A stretch of DNA of 64,000 nt from Polaromonas glacialis (GCF_000709345.1 NZ_KL448323.1:2796346-2860345); one strand, 5' to 3'; shown: positions 39,212 to 48,834, counted from the stretch's first letter. Notes: generated by a model not told the origin, from the letters alone. Numbers and translations are program-made.

Positions 39212-39221
39212 GTTGCGCAAC
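39212..39221. promoter_or_regulatory. Perfect palindrome upstream of the PHA synthase gene
   Basis: GTTGCGCAAC, ~95 nt before the phaC start, in the short region between the P-type ATPase and phaC. It may be an operator for a PHA regulator such as PhaR; this is inferred only from symmetry and position. Confidence 0.3.
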
Positions 39222-39316
39222 GTCAATGCGCCGCAGCCCCGCCACCGCTACCATGAACTGGCCAACGGTTCTGAAGCCGTCCAGCGGCTTTCACTTTTCC
39301 TGACGGAGCCTTTTCC

Positions 39317-41056
39317 ATGAATGACAACCACCAAGAACACCCGGCGCCCCACGACCTGGACCGCACGCTGCACACCCAGCTGGCGCGGCTGACGCAAGGC
39401 ATTTCACCGGCGTCGCTGATAGGCGCCTGCATGGACTGGCTGGCGCACCTGGCGATGTCGCCGGGCAAGCAGCAGGAGCTGGCGACCAAGGCGGTGCGCA
39501 AATCGCTGCGGCTCGGACTGCACGCAATGAGCGCTGCGCACGGGCACGGCAAACCCTGCATCGAACCCCTGCCGCAGGACCGTCGCTTCGATGCGCCCGA
39601 ATGGCAGCGCTGGCCGTTCAACCTGATCTACCAGTCCTTTCTGCTCAACCAGCAGTGGTGGCACAACGCCACGACCGGCGTCCCCGGCGTCACGGCGCAC
39701 CATGAGCAGGTCGCCACCTTTGCGATGCGCCAGGTGCTGGACATGCTGTCGCCGTCGAACTACCTGGCGACCAACCCCGAGGTGCAGGCCGAAACGCTGA
39801 AAAGCGGCGGCATGAACCTGCTGACGGGCGCGCAAAAGCAGTGGCAGGACATGCTGCGCTTTGCCACCGGCGAGCCGCTGCCCGGCACCGAAAAATTCAC
39901 GCCCGGCGAGGAAGTCGCGCTCACGCCCGGCAAGGTGGTGTTTCGCAACCACCTGATCGAGCTGATCCAGTACCAGGCGCAAACCGGCACCGTCTTTGCC
40001 GAGCCGGTCCTGATCGTGCCGTCGTGGATCATGAAGTACTACATCCTGGACCTCTCGCCGGGCAACTCGCTGGTCAGCTATCTGGTTGGCAAGGGCCACA
40101 CGGTGTTCATCGTGTCGTGGAAAAACCCGACTTCCAGCGACAGCCACCTGGGCATGGACGACTACCTCAAGGCCGGCGTCATGGAAGCGCTCGACGCGGT
40201 GACCACCATCGTCCCCGAGCAGCGCATCCAGGCGCTGGGCTATTGCCTGGGCGGCACGCTGCTGAGCATTGCCGCCGCCTTCATGGCGCGCAGCCATGAC
40301 CGGCGGCTGAAATCGCTCGCGCTGCTGGCCGCCGAGCTGGACTTCACCGAACCCGGCGAGCTGGGCCTGTTCATCGACGAAAGCCAGCTGTCCTTTCTGG
40401 ACAGCCTGATGGCGTCCAGGGGTTACCTCGACGGCAAGCAGATGGCCGGTGCCTTCGCGCTGCTCAATTCGCGCGACCTGGTCTGGTCGCGCCGGGAGCA
40501 CGATTACCTGATGGGCCGCACCCGGCCCGTCACCGACCTGGCGGCGTGGAACCTGGACGCCACGCGCATGCCTTACCGCCAGCACAGCGAATACCTGCGC
40601 AAGCTCTACCTGAAGAACGACCTGGCCGAAGGGCGCTACCGCGTCAACGGCAGGCCGGTCGCGCTGTCGGACATCCGCGTGCCGATTTTTGCGCTGGGCA
40701 CGCAGCGCGACACGGTATCGCCCTGGGGCTCGGTGTACAAGATCCACCTGCTGACGCATGCCGAGGTGACGTTCTGCCTGTCTAGCGGCGGCCACAACGT
40801 GGGCGTGGTCAACCCGCCGGGGCCGGGCGTCAAGCGCAGCTACCAGCTCGCCACGCGCGAGGCCGGCGCGCACTACATCGACCCCGACACCTGGCAGGCC
40901 ACGGCGCCCGAGCATGAAGGCTCCTGGTGGCCGGCACTGGACGACTGGCTGCAGCGCCACGCCAGCGAGCGCGTGGCGCCGCCGGCGATGGGCAGTGAAG
41001 CGCACGACTATCCGGCGCTGGAAGACGCGCCAGGCCGCTACGTCATGGTTCCCTGA
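39317..41056 (+). CDS. phaC: Polyhydroxyalkanoate synthase (class I type)
   Basis: The 579-aa protein has the PhaC alpha/beta-hydrolase fold with the Cys lipase-like box GYCLGG (Cys310), the Asp in TQRDTVSPW and the His in SSGGHNVG as catalytic triad, and the N-terminal signature QWWHNATTGVPGV. It polymerises 3-hydroxyacyl-CoA. It differs from a standard phaCAB locus: it is followed by fabI, a MaoC-Pta fusion and ackA. GAGCC/GGAG-like bases precede the ATG. This is probably a secondary phaC paralog tied to acetate/acetyl-phosphate metabolism; whether it makes polymer in vivo is uncertain. Confidence 0.9.
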   Translation: MNDNHQEHPAPHDLDRTLHTQLARLTQGISPASLIGACMDWLAHLAMSPGKQQELATKAVRKSLRLGLHAMSAAHGHGKPCIEPLPQDRRFDAPEWQRWPFNLIYQSFLLNQQWWHNATTGVPGVTAHHEQVATFAMRQVLDMLSPSNYLATNPEVQAETLKSGGMNLLTGAQKQWQDMLRFATGEPLPGTEKFTPGEEVALTPGKVVFRNHLIELIQYQAQTGTVFAEPVLIVPSWIMKYYILDLSPGNSLVSYLVGKGHTVFIVSWKNPTSSDSHLGMDDYLKAGVMEALDAVTTIVPEQRIQALGYCLGGTLLSIAAAFMARSHDRRLKSLALLAAELDFTEPGELGLFIDESQLSFLDSLMASRGYLDGKQMAGAFALLNSRDLVWSRREHDYLMGRTRPVTDLAAWNLDATRMPYRQHSEYLRKLYLKNDLAEGRYRVNGRPVALSDIRVPIFALGTQRDTVSPWGSVYKIHLLTHAEVTFCLSSGGHNVGVVNPPGPGVKRSYQLATREAGAHYIDPDTWQATAPEHEGSWWPALDDWLQRHASERVAPPAMGSEAHDYPALEDAPGRYVMVP

Positions 41057-41068
41057 TACAAACGCTGC

Positions 41069-41872
41069 ATGAACCTTAACTCCCCCCAGGCCAGCACGGC
41101 GCTTTCCTTTCCCATACTGGCCGGCAAGAAAGGCCTGATCGTCGGCATCGCCAACGACCAGAGCATCGCCTACGGCTGCGCGCAGGCCATGCAGCAACTG
41201 GGCGCCACGCTGGCCGTCACCTATTTCAATGCCAAGGCCGAGCCGCATGTCCGCCCGCTGGCCGAACAACTCGGCGCCGACCTATTCATGCCGCTCGACG
41301 TGGAGCAGCCCGGCCAGCTCGAAGCGCTGTTTGCGCAGATCGAGCAGCGCTGGGGCCGGCTGGACTTCGTGCTGCACGCCATCGCCTTCGCGCCGGCCGA
41401 CGACCTGCACGGCCGCATCGTCGATTGCAGCGCCGCCGGCTTTGCCCGCGCCATGGATGTGTCGTGCCATTCGTTCATCCGCATGGCCCGGCTGGCCGAG
41501 CCGCTGATGACGGACGGCGGCGCGCTGGTCACCATGAGCTACTACGGCGCGCAAAAGGTCATCGACCACTACGGCATCATGGGGCCGGTCAAGGCGGCGC
41601 TTGAAGCCACGGTGCGCTACCTGGCCGCCGAACTCGGCCCGGCCGGCATCCGCGTACACGCGGTTTCGCCCGGCCCGATCAAGACGCGGGCGGCATCGGG
41701 CATCGGCGACTTCGAGCAGCTGCTGGGCGAAGCCGCCAGCCGCGCGCCGCAGCACCAGCTCGTCACCATCGCCGACGTGGGCGCCGTCACCGCCATGCTG
41801 TGCAGCGACGCGGCCCGCGCGCTGACCGGCAACGTCACCTATGTCGATGCCGGCTACCACGTCATGGGCTAA
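41069..41872 (+). CDS. fabI: Enoyl-[acyl-carrier-protein] reductase (NADH), FabI type
   Basis: The 267-aa SDR-like enzyme has the FabI N-terminal motif LIVGIANDQSIAYGCAQ, a YxxxxxxK active site (YYGAQKVIDHYGIMGPVKAAL), and the C-terminal SPGPIKTRAASGI segment. It reduces trans-2-enoyl-ACP (or CoA). As a second FabI inside a PHA/acetate cluster it may work on enoyl-CoA to balance beta-oxidation intermediates with the neighbouring MaoC domain. Starts 12 nt after phaC, so is co-transcribed. Confidence 0.88.
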   Translation: MNLNSPQASTALSFPILAGKKGLIVGIANDQSIAYGCAQAMQQLGATLAVTYFNAKAEPHVRPLAEQLGADLFMPLDVEQPGQLEALFAQIEQRWGRLDFVLHAIAFAPADDLHGRIVDCSAAGFARAMDVSCHSFIRMARLAEPLMTDGGALVTMSYYGAQKVIDHYGIMGPVKAALEATVRYLAAELGPAGIRVHAVSPGPIKTRAASGIGDFEQLLGEAASRAPQHQLVTIADVGAVTAMLCSDAARALTGNVTYVDAGYHVMG

Positions 41873-41906
41873 GCGGCCCGCACCCTCACCAAGACAAAGG
41901 CATGCC

Positions 41907-43343
41907 ATGGATTCACCCAGCACCCCGCCCGCCCCGCCGGCCGATTTCCTTGAAAACCACCCCTTCGACACGATCCGCGTCGGCGACGGCGCCTGCCTGC
42001 AGCGCCAGGTGACGCAGCGCGACATCCAGCTGTTTGCCGCCGTCTCGGGCGACGTGAACCCGGCGCATGTCGATGCGCTGTATGCCCGGACCAGCCACTT
42101 CCACGAGATCATCGCGCACGGCATGCTGGGCGGCTCGCTGATCTCGACCGTGCTGGGCACGCAGTTTCCGGGCCCCGGAACGATCTACCTGGGCCAGACG
42201 CTGAAATTCCTCAAGCCGGTTCACATCGGCGACACGCTCACGGTCACGGTGAAAGTCACCGCGCTGAAGTCCGCCAACCGCCAGGTCTGGCTGGCCACCC
42301 GCTGCACCGACCAGGACGGCGAGGTGGTGATCGACGGCGAGGCGCATGTGGTCGCGCCGGCCGAGAGTTTGCGAATTTTGCGCACCGACCTGCCCGAGCC
42401 GCTGATGGCCGACAAGAACCTGCGCTACGACCAGCTGCTCAACGCCGCCAAGGCCTTGCCTAGAGTCAAGATGGGCGTGGTGCATCCGTGCAGCCGCGAG
42501 GCGCTGGAGGGCGCGCTGGATGCCGACCGGCTGGGGCTGATCCAGGCGATCCTGATCGGGCCGGAGGCGCGCATCCGCAGCCTGGCCGGCGAGTGCGGAT
42601 TCGACCTCACCGGTTTTTCCATCGTCGATGTGCCGCACAGCCACGCGGCGGCGGCCAGGGCGGTCGAGCTGGCGCGGGCCGGCGAGGTCGAGGCGCTGAT
42701 GAAGGGCAGCCTGCACAGCGACGAGCTGCTGAGCGCGGTGGTCCACGCGCAATGCGGCCTGCGCACCGAGCGCCGCGTCAGCCATGTGTTCGTGCTCGAC
42801 GTGCCGCGCTACCCCAAGCCGCTCCTGATCACCGACGCGGCGATCAACGTCGCGCCCGACTTCGATGCCAAGGTGGACATTGTGCAAAACGCCATCGACC
42901 TGGCGCATGCACTGGGCATTGACCGGCCCAAGGTGGCGATTTTGTCGGCGGTGGAAACCGTTAGCCCCAAGCTGCGCTCGTCGATGGACGCCGCCGCGCT
43001 GTCCAAGATGGCCGACCGGGGCCAGATCACCGGCGGCCTGGTCGATGGGCCGCTGGCCTTCGACAACGCCGTGTCGCTGGCCGCCGCCAAAACCAAGGGC
43101 ATCCATTCGGAAGTCGCCGGCGACGCCGACATCCTGGTCGTTCCCGACCTGGAGTCGGGCAACATGCTGGCCAAGCAGCTCGAATACCTGGGCGGCGCAC
43201 AGGCCGCCGGGCTGGTGATGGGCGCGAAAGTCCCGATCGTGCTGACCAGCCGCGCCGACTCGGCGCATTCGCGCATCGCCTCGTGCGCCATCGCCATGCT
43301 GCTGATCGCCCACCGGCTCCGGGCGCTGGCGGTAGCCACATGA
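41907..43343 (+). CDS. Bifunctional MaoC-like enoyl-CoA hydratase / phosphate acetyltransferase
   Basis: The 478-aa fusion has an N-terminal MaoC hot-dog dehydratase domain (residues ~15-155; FAAVSGDVNPAHVDALYA, AHGMLGGSLISTVLG, catalytic Asp and His) and a C-terminal PTA_PTB domain (~175-478; EALMKGSLHSDELLSAV, LITDAAINVAPDFDAK). It may interconvert crotonyl-CoA and (R)-3-hydroxybutyryl-CoA, and acetyl-CoA/butyryl-CoA with the acyl phosphate. The ackA start overlaps its stop by 4 nt (ATGA). The fused architecture is known in beta-proteobacteria. Confidence 0.88.
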   Translation: MDSPSTPPAPPADFLENHPFDTIRVGDGACLQRQVTQRDIQLFAAVSGDVNPAHVDALYARTSHFHEIIAHGMLGGSLISTVLGTQFPGPGTIYLGQTLKFLKPVHIGDTLTVTVKVTALKSANRQVWLATRCTDQDGEVVIDGEAHVVAPAESLRILRTDLPEPLMADKNLRYDQLLNAAKALPRVKMGVVHPCSREALEGALDADRLGLIQAILIGPEARIRSLAGECGFDLTGFSIVDVPHSHAAAARAVELARAGEVEALMKGSLHSDELLSAVVHAQCGLRTERRVSHVFVLDVPRYPKPLLITDAAINVAPDFDAKVDIVQNAIDLAHALGIDRPKVAILSAVETVSPKLRSSMDAAALSKMADRGQITGGLVDGPLAFDNAVSLAAAKTKGIHSEVAGDADILVVPDLESGNMLAKQLEYLGGAQAAGLVMGAKVPIVLTSRADSAHSRIASCAIAMLLIAHRLRALAVAT

Positions 43344-44575
43344 CGCAGGCGCTGCTGGTCATCAACTCGGGCTCGTCGAGCGTCAAGTTTGCCGCCTACG
43401 ACGTGGCCGAGCCCGGTTCGGCCCTGGCGCGCATCGCCAACGGCCGCATCGAAGGCATAGGCGGCAAGCCGCGCCTTCTGGTGTGGGGGCAAGGCGGCGC
43501 GCTGCTCGAAGACCGGCGCATCAGCATCTCAAGCGACCCGGTGCTGGGGCCGGAAGAGGCGTTTGAAGAGCTGTTCGACTGGCTGGGCCGGCACGCGGCC
43601 GGCCGCACGCTGGGGGCCGTGGGCCACCGGGTGGTGCATGGCGGCGAACGCTTTGCGCGGCCCGCGTTGGTCACGCCCGAGATCCTGGCGCAGCTCGACG
43701 CTTTCACGCCGCTGGCGCCGCTGCACCAGCCGCACAACCTGTCGGCCATCCGCGCCATTGCCAGCCTGCTGCCTGATCTGCCGCAGGTCGCCTGCTTCGA
43801 CACCGAGTTCCACGCCACGCAGCCCTGGGTCGCGCAGGCCTGCGCGCTGCCGCGCGCCATCACGCAGGCGGGCGTGAAACGCTACGGCTTTCATGGCCTG
43901 TCGTATGAATACATTGCCAGCGTGCTGCCTGACTACCTTGGTCCGGTGGCGAACGGCCGGGTGGTTGTCGCTCACCTGGGCAACGGTGCGAGCCTTTGCG
44001 CGATGCGGAACCGGCGAAGCATTGCCTCGACCATGGGTTTCAGCACGCTCGACGGCCTGATGATGGGCACGCGTTGCGGCAGCCTGGACCCCGGCGTGGT
44101 GCTGCACCTGATCGGCGCGCTGGGCATGGGCGTTCAGGCGGTGGAAAAGCTGCTGTACGAGCAGTCGGGCCTGCTGGGCGTGTCTGGCATTTCAGGCGAC
44201 ATGCGCACGGTGGAGGCCAGCGATACGCCTGAGGCGCGGCAGGCCATCGACCTGTATGTGTACCGCATTGCGCAGCAACTCGGCTGCCTGGCCGCGTCGC
44301 TGGGCGGGCTGGAAGCGCTGGTGTTTACGGCTGGCATTGGCGAGAACAGCGCCAGCCTGCGGCGCCGGGTTTGCGAGGACGCGGCCTGGCTGGGCGTTGC
44401 GCTGGACGTTGACGCCAACGAAGCGCATTTGCCTGGCGCGCGCTGCATCAGCACGCCGGGCAGCCGCGTAGCGGTGTGGGTCATTCCAACCAACGAGGAA
44501 CTGATGATTGCGCGGCATACGCAGGCTGTTTTGCAGGGGCGCGAGGCGCATGACTGGCGTGGCGGCGGGGCTTGA
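43340..44575 (+). CDS. ackA: Acetate kinase
   Basis: The 411-aa ASKHA-fold kinase has the N-terminal INSGSSSVKFAAYD, GHRVVHGGERF, RYGFHGLSYEYI (catalytic region), AHLGNGASLCAM, DGLMMGTRCGSLDPGV and FTAGIGENSASLR. It makes ATP and acetate (or propionate/butyrate) from the acyl phosphate produced by the preceding Pta domain. ATGA overlap with the upstream gene shows coupling; last gene of the phaC-fabI-maoC/pta-ackA operon. An ATAGC repeat follows at once. Confidence 0.92.
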   Translation: MTQALLVINSGSSSVKFAAYDVAEPGSALARIANGRIEGIGGKPRLLVWGQGGALLEDRRISISSDPVLGPEEAFEELFDWLGRHAAGRTLGAVGHRVVHGGERFARPALVTPEILAQLDAFTPLAPLHQPHNLSAIRAIASLLPDLPQVACFDTEFHATQPWVAQACALPRAITQAGVKRYGFHGLSYEYIASVLPDYLGPVANGRVVVAHLGNGASLCAMRNRRSIASTMGFSTLDGLMMGTRCGSLDPGVVLHLIGALGMGVQAVEKLLYEQSGLLGVSGISGDMRTVEASDTPEARQAIDLYVYRIAQQLGCLAASLGGLEALVFTAGIGENSASLRRRVCEDAAWLGVALDVDANEAHLPGARCISTPGSRVAVWVIPTNEELMIARHTQAVLQGREAHDWRGGGA

Positions 44576-44576
44576 C

Positions 44577-44638
44577 TTTACTATTTATTTGATAGCTGGT
44601 TGCGCTTTCGGGTATTGCGCGGGAGTGCTTTTTCGCTT
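44577..44638 (+). repeat. ATAGC intergenic hairpin repeat after ackA
   Basis: TTACTATTTATTTGATAGCTG, then TTGCGCTTTCGGGTATTGCGC, GGGAGTGCTTTTTCGC. It starts 1-2 nt after the ackA stop, a good terminator candidate. Confidence 0.75.
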
Positions 44639-44766
44639 GATTTTTTAGCTTGAATTTCTGGCCAGGCTCTGTTGGTTGATAGGCGGCGGGGGCTTTGCCT
44701 GGTTTTGCTGGCCGGGGGTGGCCCGGCGGCCAGTAACTTTCTTTTGCTTCGCCAAAAGAAAGTCAC

Positions 44767-45903
44767 GGCGGATTCAAATCGCAAGTGCAACACTACGAAT
44801 CCGGAGGAGTTGCATGACAAGAACCTATCAACAATTGAATGCTGAAGAGCGCGGCGTGGTGATGGCCATGAAGCTGCAGTTCTGCAGCATGCGCTCGATT
44901 GCCAGTGCACTGGGCAGAGCGCCGAGCACGATCTCGCGCGAGCTGCGCCGCAATGAGTGGCAAAGCGAAGCCGGGCAATGCGTCATGGGTCGCCCCCGCA
45001 TCGCTGGCGGCTATGACGCAAAGCGCGCCGGCAAGCGGGCCAGACGGGTGCGCCGCGAAGCCTGGCCGTCGCGCAAACTCCACCACACTGGTCTCCTGTG
45101 GGCCGAGGTCAGGGCGCTGCTGGAACTGAAGTGCTCGCCCGAGCAGATCGCTGCCAAACTCAGGCAGCGCCATCCCGGGCAACGTCAGTTGCAGGCCTGT
45201 CATGAAACCATCTACACCGCGATCCACGCCGCCATCTACGCCATGCCCGGGGGAGAGCTGCGCCGTGAGCTGGTCGGGCTGCTGCGCCAGGGCCGCTGTG
45301 CACGCAGGCGCCGCAGCCGGGGCACTGACAGGCGCGGCTCGCTGCAGGGCACGTTGAGCATTCATGCGCGCCCGGCCCAGGCCAACGAGCGTTTGCTGCC
45401 CGGCCACTGGGAGGGCGACCTGATCGTGGGCAAGGCCAACGCGTCGTCTGTCGGCACGCTGGTGTGCAGGAAGTCGCTGTTCACCATGATGGTCAAACTG
45501 GGCAGCAGCAAGGCTGCAGACGTGCTCGACGGCTTCACCAGGGCGTTCTGTGCGCTGCCGCAGGAGTTGCGCCAGACGCTGACGTACGACCAGGGCAAGG
45601 AGATGGCGCTGCACAAAAGCCTGGCCGACAACACCGGGATGACAATCTACTTTTGCGACCCCCACAGCCCCTGGCAACGGGGCCTCAACGAGAACACCAA
45701 CGGGTTGCTGCGCCAGTACCTGCCCAAGGGCACGGACCTGGGCGTGTACTCCCAGCGAGAGCTCGATGAGATGGCCTGGGAGCTCAATACGCGCCCCCGA
45801 AAGAGCCTCGGCTGGCGCAGCGCTGCAGAGGTGTTCTACGACGATGCCAGCATGGCAAAAGCCGGCCTTATCCCTACTGTTGCACTTGGTCTTTGAATCC
45901 GCC
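44767..45903 (+). mobile_element. IS30-family insertion sequence (complete)
   Basis: 1137 nt bounded by inverted repeats: left GGCGGATTCAAA-TCG-CAAGTGCAACA; the right end, complemented, is GGCGGATTCAAA-GAC-CAAGTGCAACA (23 of 26 match). One transposase gene fills it. No clear target duplication is seen (flanks GTCAC and AAGCA). It interrupts the palindromic element, consistent with the IS30 taste for palindromic targets. Confidence 0.9.
44814..45896 (+). CDS. IS30-family transposase
   Basis: The 360-aa protein has an N-terminal helix-turn-helix (QLNAEERGVVMAMKLQFCSM; LGRAPSTISRELRRN) and a C-terminal DDE domain: Asp in HWEGDLIVGK, Asp in TYDQGKEM, Glu in LNENTNGLLRQYLPKG, all IS30-typical. 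It cuts and pastes the 1137-nt element. GGAGGAG 5-11 nt before the ATG at 44814 marks the start, although the frame is open upstream into the repeat. Intact, so probably active. Confidence 0.93.
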   Translation: MTRTYQQLNAEERGVVMAMKLQFCSMRSIASALGRAPSTISRELRRNEWQSEAGQCVMGRPRIAGGYDAKRAGKRARRVRREAWPSRKLHHTGLLWAEVRALLELKCSPEQIAAKLRQRHPGQRQLQACHETIYTAIHAAIYAMPGGELRRELVGLLRQGRCARRRRSRGTDRRGSLQGTLSIHARPAQANERLLPGHWEGDLIVGKANASSVGTLVCRKSLFTMMVKLGSSKAADVLDGFTRAFCALPQELRQTLTYDQGKEMALHKSLADNTGMTIYFCDPHSPWQRGLNENTNGLLRQYLPKGTDLGVYSQRELDEMAWELNTRPRKSLGWRSAAEVFYDDASMAKAGLIPTVALGL

Positions 45904-46107
45904 AAGCAAAGAAAAGGCGACCCGGCTGTCTGGGTCCCTGCGCTTCGCTTCGGGCAACCTGTGATGAGCGGCAAAAGCGGGGGTCCGCGCAAACTCGCTT
46001 CGCTCAGACAGCGCGCGGCCCTGATCCCGCTTTTGCCACTCATCACAGGCCCAGCCAGAACGGGACTTGCGGGAGCGGATTCGGGGTCAGATTTCGGCGT
46101 TAATGCA

Positions 46108-46170
46108 TAAAAAGTGCTGCTTGCGCTTGATGGGACTGCACAAGCAGCTATTGAATTAATAGCGTTTTTG
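46108..46170 (-). repeat. ATAGC repeat, minus orientation, inside palindromic element copy 2
   Basis: The complement reads GCTATTAATTCAATAGCTGC, then CCATCAAGCGCAAGCAGCAC and TTTTT. GCTATT-AATTC-AATAGC is a near-perfect hairpin. This may be close to the family consensus. Confidence 0.7.
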
Positions 46171-46501
46171 TTTAGAAGCTGGCGTGGTGGCTGTTTGGCT
46201 GTTTGGCTGTTTTGACTTCATCCCCGAAAGTCCTGTTCTGTCTGGGCCTGTGATGCCCCGGGAAAACGGGATCATGGCGGCGCGCTGTTTGAGCGAAACG
46301 CAGTGAAGCGAGTTTGCGCCGACCCCCGTTTTTCCGGGGCAGCGCAGGTCGCCCGTAGCGCAGCGAAGGGACCCGGACAGCCGGGTCGCCTTTCTTTTGC
46401 TTACTTTTCTTTGGCGAAGCAAAGAAAAGTGAGTCGCCGCCGGGCGATTCCCGGCCAGCAACACCAAGCAGCGCCAACCCAGCGACCAAGCAAGGAAAAA
46501 A

Positions 46502-47602
46502 TCAAACCAACGGCGCCCCATCGGCCCGAGAAGCTGAAGCAGCCCCAGACCGCTCCCCAACTTCAGCCCGCATCAAAGGCAAATGCGCCGGCCAGTCGCG
46601 CTGCATGCAGTCCACCAGCGCCTCGCGCACCTTGCAGCGCAAATCCCAGTTCAGGCTCGAATTGCTAGACGTCACCAGCACGCGCAGCTGCATGCTGCGC
46701 TCGCCCGCCTCCACCACCTGCAGCAGGCACAGCCGCCGGTCCCACTCGGGCGCCGCCTCGCAGGCCAGCCGGGCCGCTTCGCGCAGCGGCGCCAGCGGCA
46801 TGCGGTAGTCCACCCAGATGAACACCGTGCCGATGATCTGCGCGCTGTTGCGCGTCCAGTTCTGGAACGGGTTTTCAATGAACCACTGCAGCGGAATGAC
46901 CATGCGCCGCTCGTCCCAGATTTTCAGCACGACATAAGTGCCGGTGATTTCCTCGACCCGGCCCCACTCGCCCTGGATGATCAGCACGTCGTCGATGCGA
47001 AACGGCTGCGCCAGCGCAATCTGCAGTCCAGCAATTAAATTGCTGAAAATCGGCCGCGCGGCAATGCCCGCCACCAGCCCGACCACGCCGGCCGACGCCA
47101 GCAGGCTGGCGCCGATCTGGCGCGCGCCCGGAAAGGTCATCAGCATCAGCGCCAGCCCGGCCATGACGATGATGAACATGGCGGTGCGCGCCAGCATCCG
47201 GGTCTGGGTGTGGATGCGGCGCGCCTGCAGGTTGTCGTCCACATTGACCGGGTACAGGCTGATGATGCCCTGCGCCACGCCGCGAACGGCGCGCAGGCCC
47301 ATCCAGGTCAGCGCGGTGAGCAGCAGCAGGCCGTTGGCATGGCGGATGCCGGCGATCAGCGCAAAGCTGTCGGGCGCGGCGTGCCAGACCGCCTGCAGCG
47401 CCATCAGCGGGAGCAGCACCTGCGCCGGCGCGCGGCATTGCTGCGCCGCCCGGTTCGACACCGGCAGCGAGCGCGTCAGGCGCAGCACCACGGACGCGCT
47501 GACGCGGTGTACCAGCAGGGCCAGCAGCACCGCGACCAGCGCCGCCGCCAGGACGTGCAGCGACGAATCGTCGGTCCACGAGATCAGCTCGGAAAACCGC
47601 AT
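46502..47602 (-). CDS. MscS-family mechanosensitive ion channel
   Basis: The 366-aa membrane protein has about four N-terminal helices, the pore-lining MscS segment (ASLLASAGVVGLVAGIAARPIFSNLIAG) and the beta-domain (GEWGRVEEITGTYVVLKIWDERRMVIPLQWF). It opens under membrane tension to release solutes in osmotic downshock. The ATG at 47600-47602 has GGAAGGAA upstream. Its C-terminus ends in a polar tail reaching the repeat element. It begins 29 nt downstream of purT on the same strand; probably co-transcribed. Confidence 0.87.
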   Translation of the reverse strand: MRFSELISWTDDSSLHVLAAALVAVLLALLVHRVSASVVLRLTRSLPVSNRAAQQCRAPAQVLLPLMALQAVWHAAPDSFALIAGIRHANGLLLLTALTWMGLRAVRGVAQGIISLYPVNVDDNLQARRIHTQTRMLARTAMFIIVMAGLALMLMTFPGARQIGASLLASAGVVGLVAGIAARPIFSNLIAGLQIALAQPFRIDDVLIIQGEWGRVEEITGTYVVLKIWDERRMVIPLQWFIENPFQNWTRNSAQIIGTVFIWVDYRMPLAPLREAARLACEAAPEWDRRLCLLQVVEAGERSMQLRVLVTSSNSSLNWDLRCKVREALVDCMQRDWPAHLPLMRAEVGERSGAASASRADGAPLV

Positions 47603-47631
47603 GGGCCAGTTTCCTTCCCAGCTTGGCGCCA

Positions 47632-48834
47632 TCAGGCGGCGCGGGGCGTGACTTTCGACGCGGCCAGCCTGGCCCGGCCGCGCGCCACCTCGACATCGTC
47701 ATCAAACGCCAGCGCCACGCCCATGCGCCGCTTGACAAAGCTCTCGGGCTTGCCGAACAGGCGGATGTCGGTTTGCGGCACCCGCAGCGCATCGGCCACG
47801 CCGTCGAACACGATCCCCGTGGCATCGACGCCGCCATAGATCACGGCGCTGGCGCCCGGGCTTTTCAGCGCGGTGCTGACCGGCAGCCCGAGAATCGCGC
47901 GCGCATGCAGCTCGAACTCGTTTTGCCATTGCGTACACATCGTCACCATGCCGGTGTCGTGCGGGCGCGGGCTGACTTCGCTGAACCAGACGTCGTCGCC
48001 CTTGACGAACAGCTCGACGCCGAACACGCCCTGCCCGCCCAGGTTGTCGGTCACGGCCCTGGCAATGGCGCGGCTTCTTTCCAGGGCCATCGGGCGCATC
48101 GGCTGCGGCTGCCAGCTTTCGACATAGTCGCCGCTGACCTGCAGGTGGCCAATCGGTTCGCAAAAATGCGTTTCCACTGCGCCGTCGGCCCCCAGCGCGC
48201 GCACCGTCAGCAGCGTGATTTCATACTCAAAATCAACAAAGCCCTCGACGATCACCCGGCCGTGGCTGACGCGCCCACCGGCCATCGCATGCGCCCACGC
48301 CGGTGCCACGTCCTTGGGCAGGGCGATCTTGCTCTGGCCCTTGCCCGACGAACTCATCACCGGCTTGACAACGCACGGGTAGCCGATGCTTGAATCAATC
48401 GCGGTCTGCAGTTCTTCCAGCGAATCGCAGAACACATACGGGCTGGTCGGCAACTCCAGCGTTTCAGCGGCCAGCCGGCGGATGCCCTCGCGGTCCATGG
48501 TCAGGCGCGCGGCCCGGGCGGTGGGAACCACGCGCACCGTTCCCGCCGCTTCGAGTTCTTCGAGCATGGCCGTGGCAATCGCCTCGATCTCGGGCACCAC
48601 CAGGTCAGGCTTTTCGCGCTCGATCAGCGCTTTGAGCTGCGCCGGGTCGCTCATGGTGATGGTGCGCGCATGGTGCGCCACCTGCTGGCCGGGCGCGTGG
48701 TCGTAGCGGTCCACGGCGATGGTTTCCACGCCCAGGCGCTGCAGCGCGATCAGCACCTCCTTGCCCAGCTCGCCCGAACCGAGCAGCATGACTTTGGTGG
48801 CGTGGGGAGACAAAGGGGTTCCGAAGGTGGTCAT
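47632..48834 (-). CDS. purT: Formate-dependent phosphoribosylglycinamide formyltransferase (GAR transformylase 2)
   Basis: The 400-aa ATP-grasp enzyme begins [27 protein letters not shown], then has [29 protein letters not shown] (ATP-grasp phosphate loop), and [15 protein letters not shown], all PurT hallmarks. It makes formyl-GAR from GAR, formate and ATP, step 3 of purine synthesis without folate. The start at 48832-48834 gives the standard family length; the frame is open further upstream. Confidence 0.93.
   Translation of the reverse strand: MTTFGTPLSPHATKVMLLGSGELGKEVLIALQRLGVETIAVDRYDHAPGQQVAHHARTITMSDPAQLKALIEREKPDLVVPEIEAIATAMLEELEAAGTVRVVPTARAARLTMDREGIRRLAAETLELPTSPYVFCDSLEELQTAIDSSIGYPCVVKPVMSSSGKGQSKIALPKDVAPAWAHAMAGGRVSHGRVIVEGFVDFEYEITLLTVRALGADGAVETHFCEPIGHLQVSGDYVESWQPQPMRPMALERSRAIARAVTDNLGGQGVFGVELFVKGDDVWFSEVSPRPHDTGMVTMCTQWQNEFELHARAILGLPVSTALKSPGASAVIYGGVDATGIVFDGVADALRVPQTDIRLFGKPESFVKRRMGVALAFDDDVEVARGRARLAASKVTPRAA

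Larger units (their letters stand above)
44700..46465. repeat. Nested-palindrome element, copy 2, interrupted by an IS30-family element
   Basis: 44700-44766 and 45904-46465 together reproduce the 23430-24037 element: outer inverted repeats with CCAAAAGAAAG and GGCGACCCGG, inner palindromes (CCTGTGATGAG...CTCATCACAGG; CCCCGG...CCGGGGC), CTGTTTGG tandem run. The left outer arm is split by the insertion sequence at 44767-45903. Over much of 45904-46100 the two copies are nearly identical, so the family spread recently or is kept uniform by gene conversion. Confidence 0.8.

Noticed and set aside
44762..45908. Target-site duplication flanking the IS30-family element
   Set aside because: The flanking bases GTCAC and AAGCA do not match; short 2-3 nt duplication cannot be shown.
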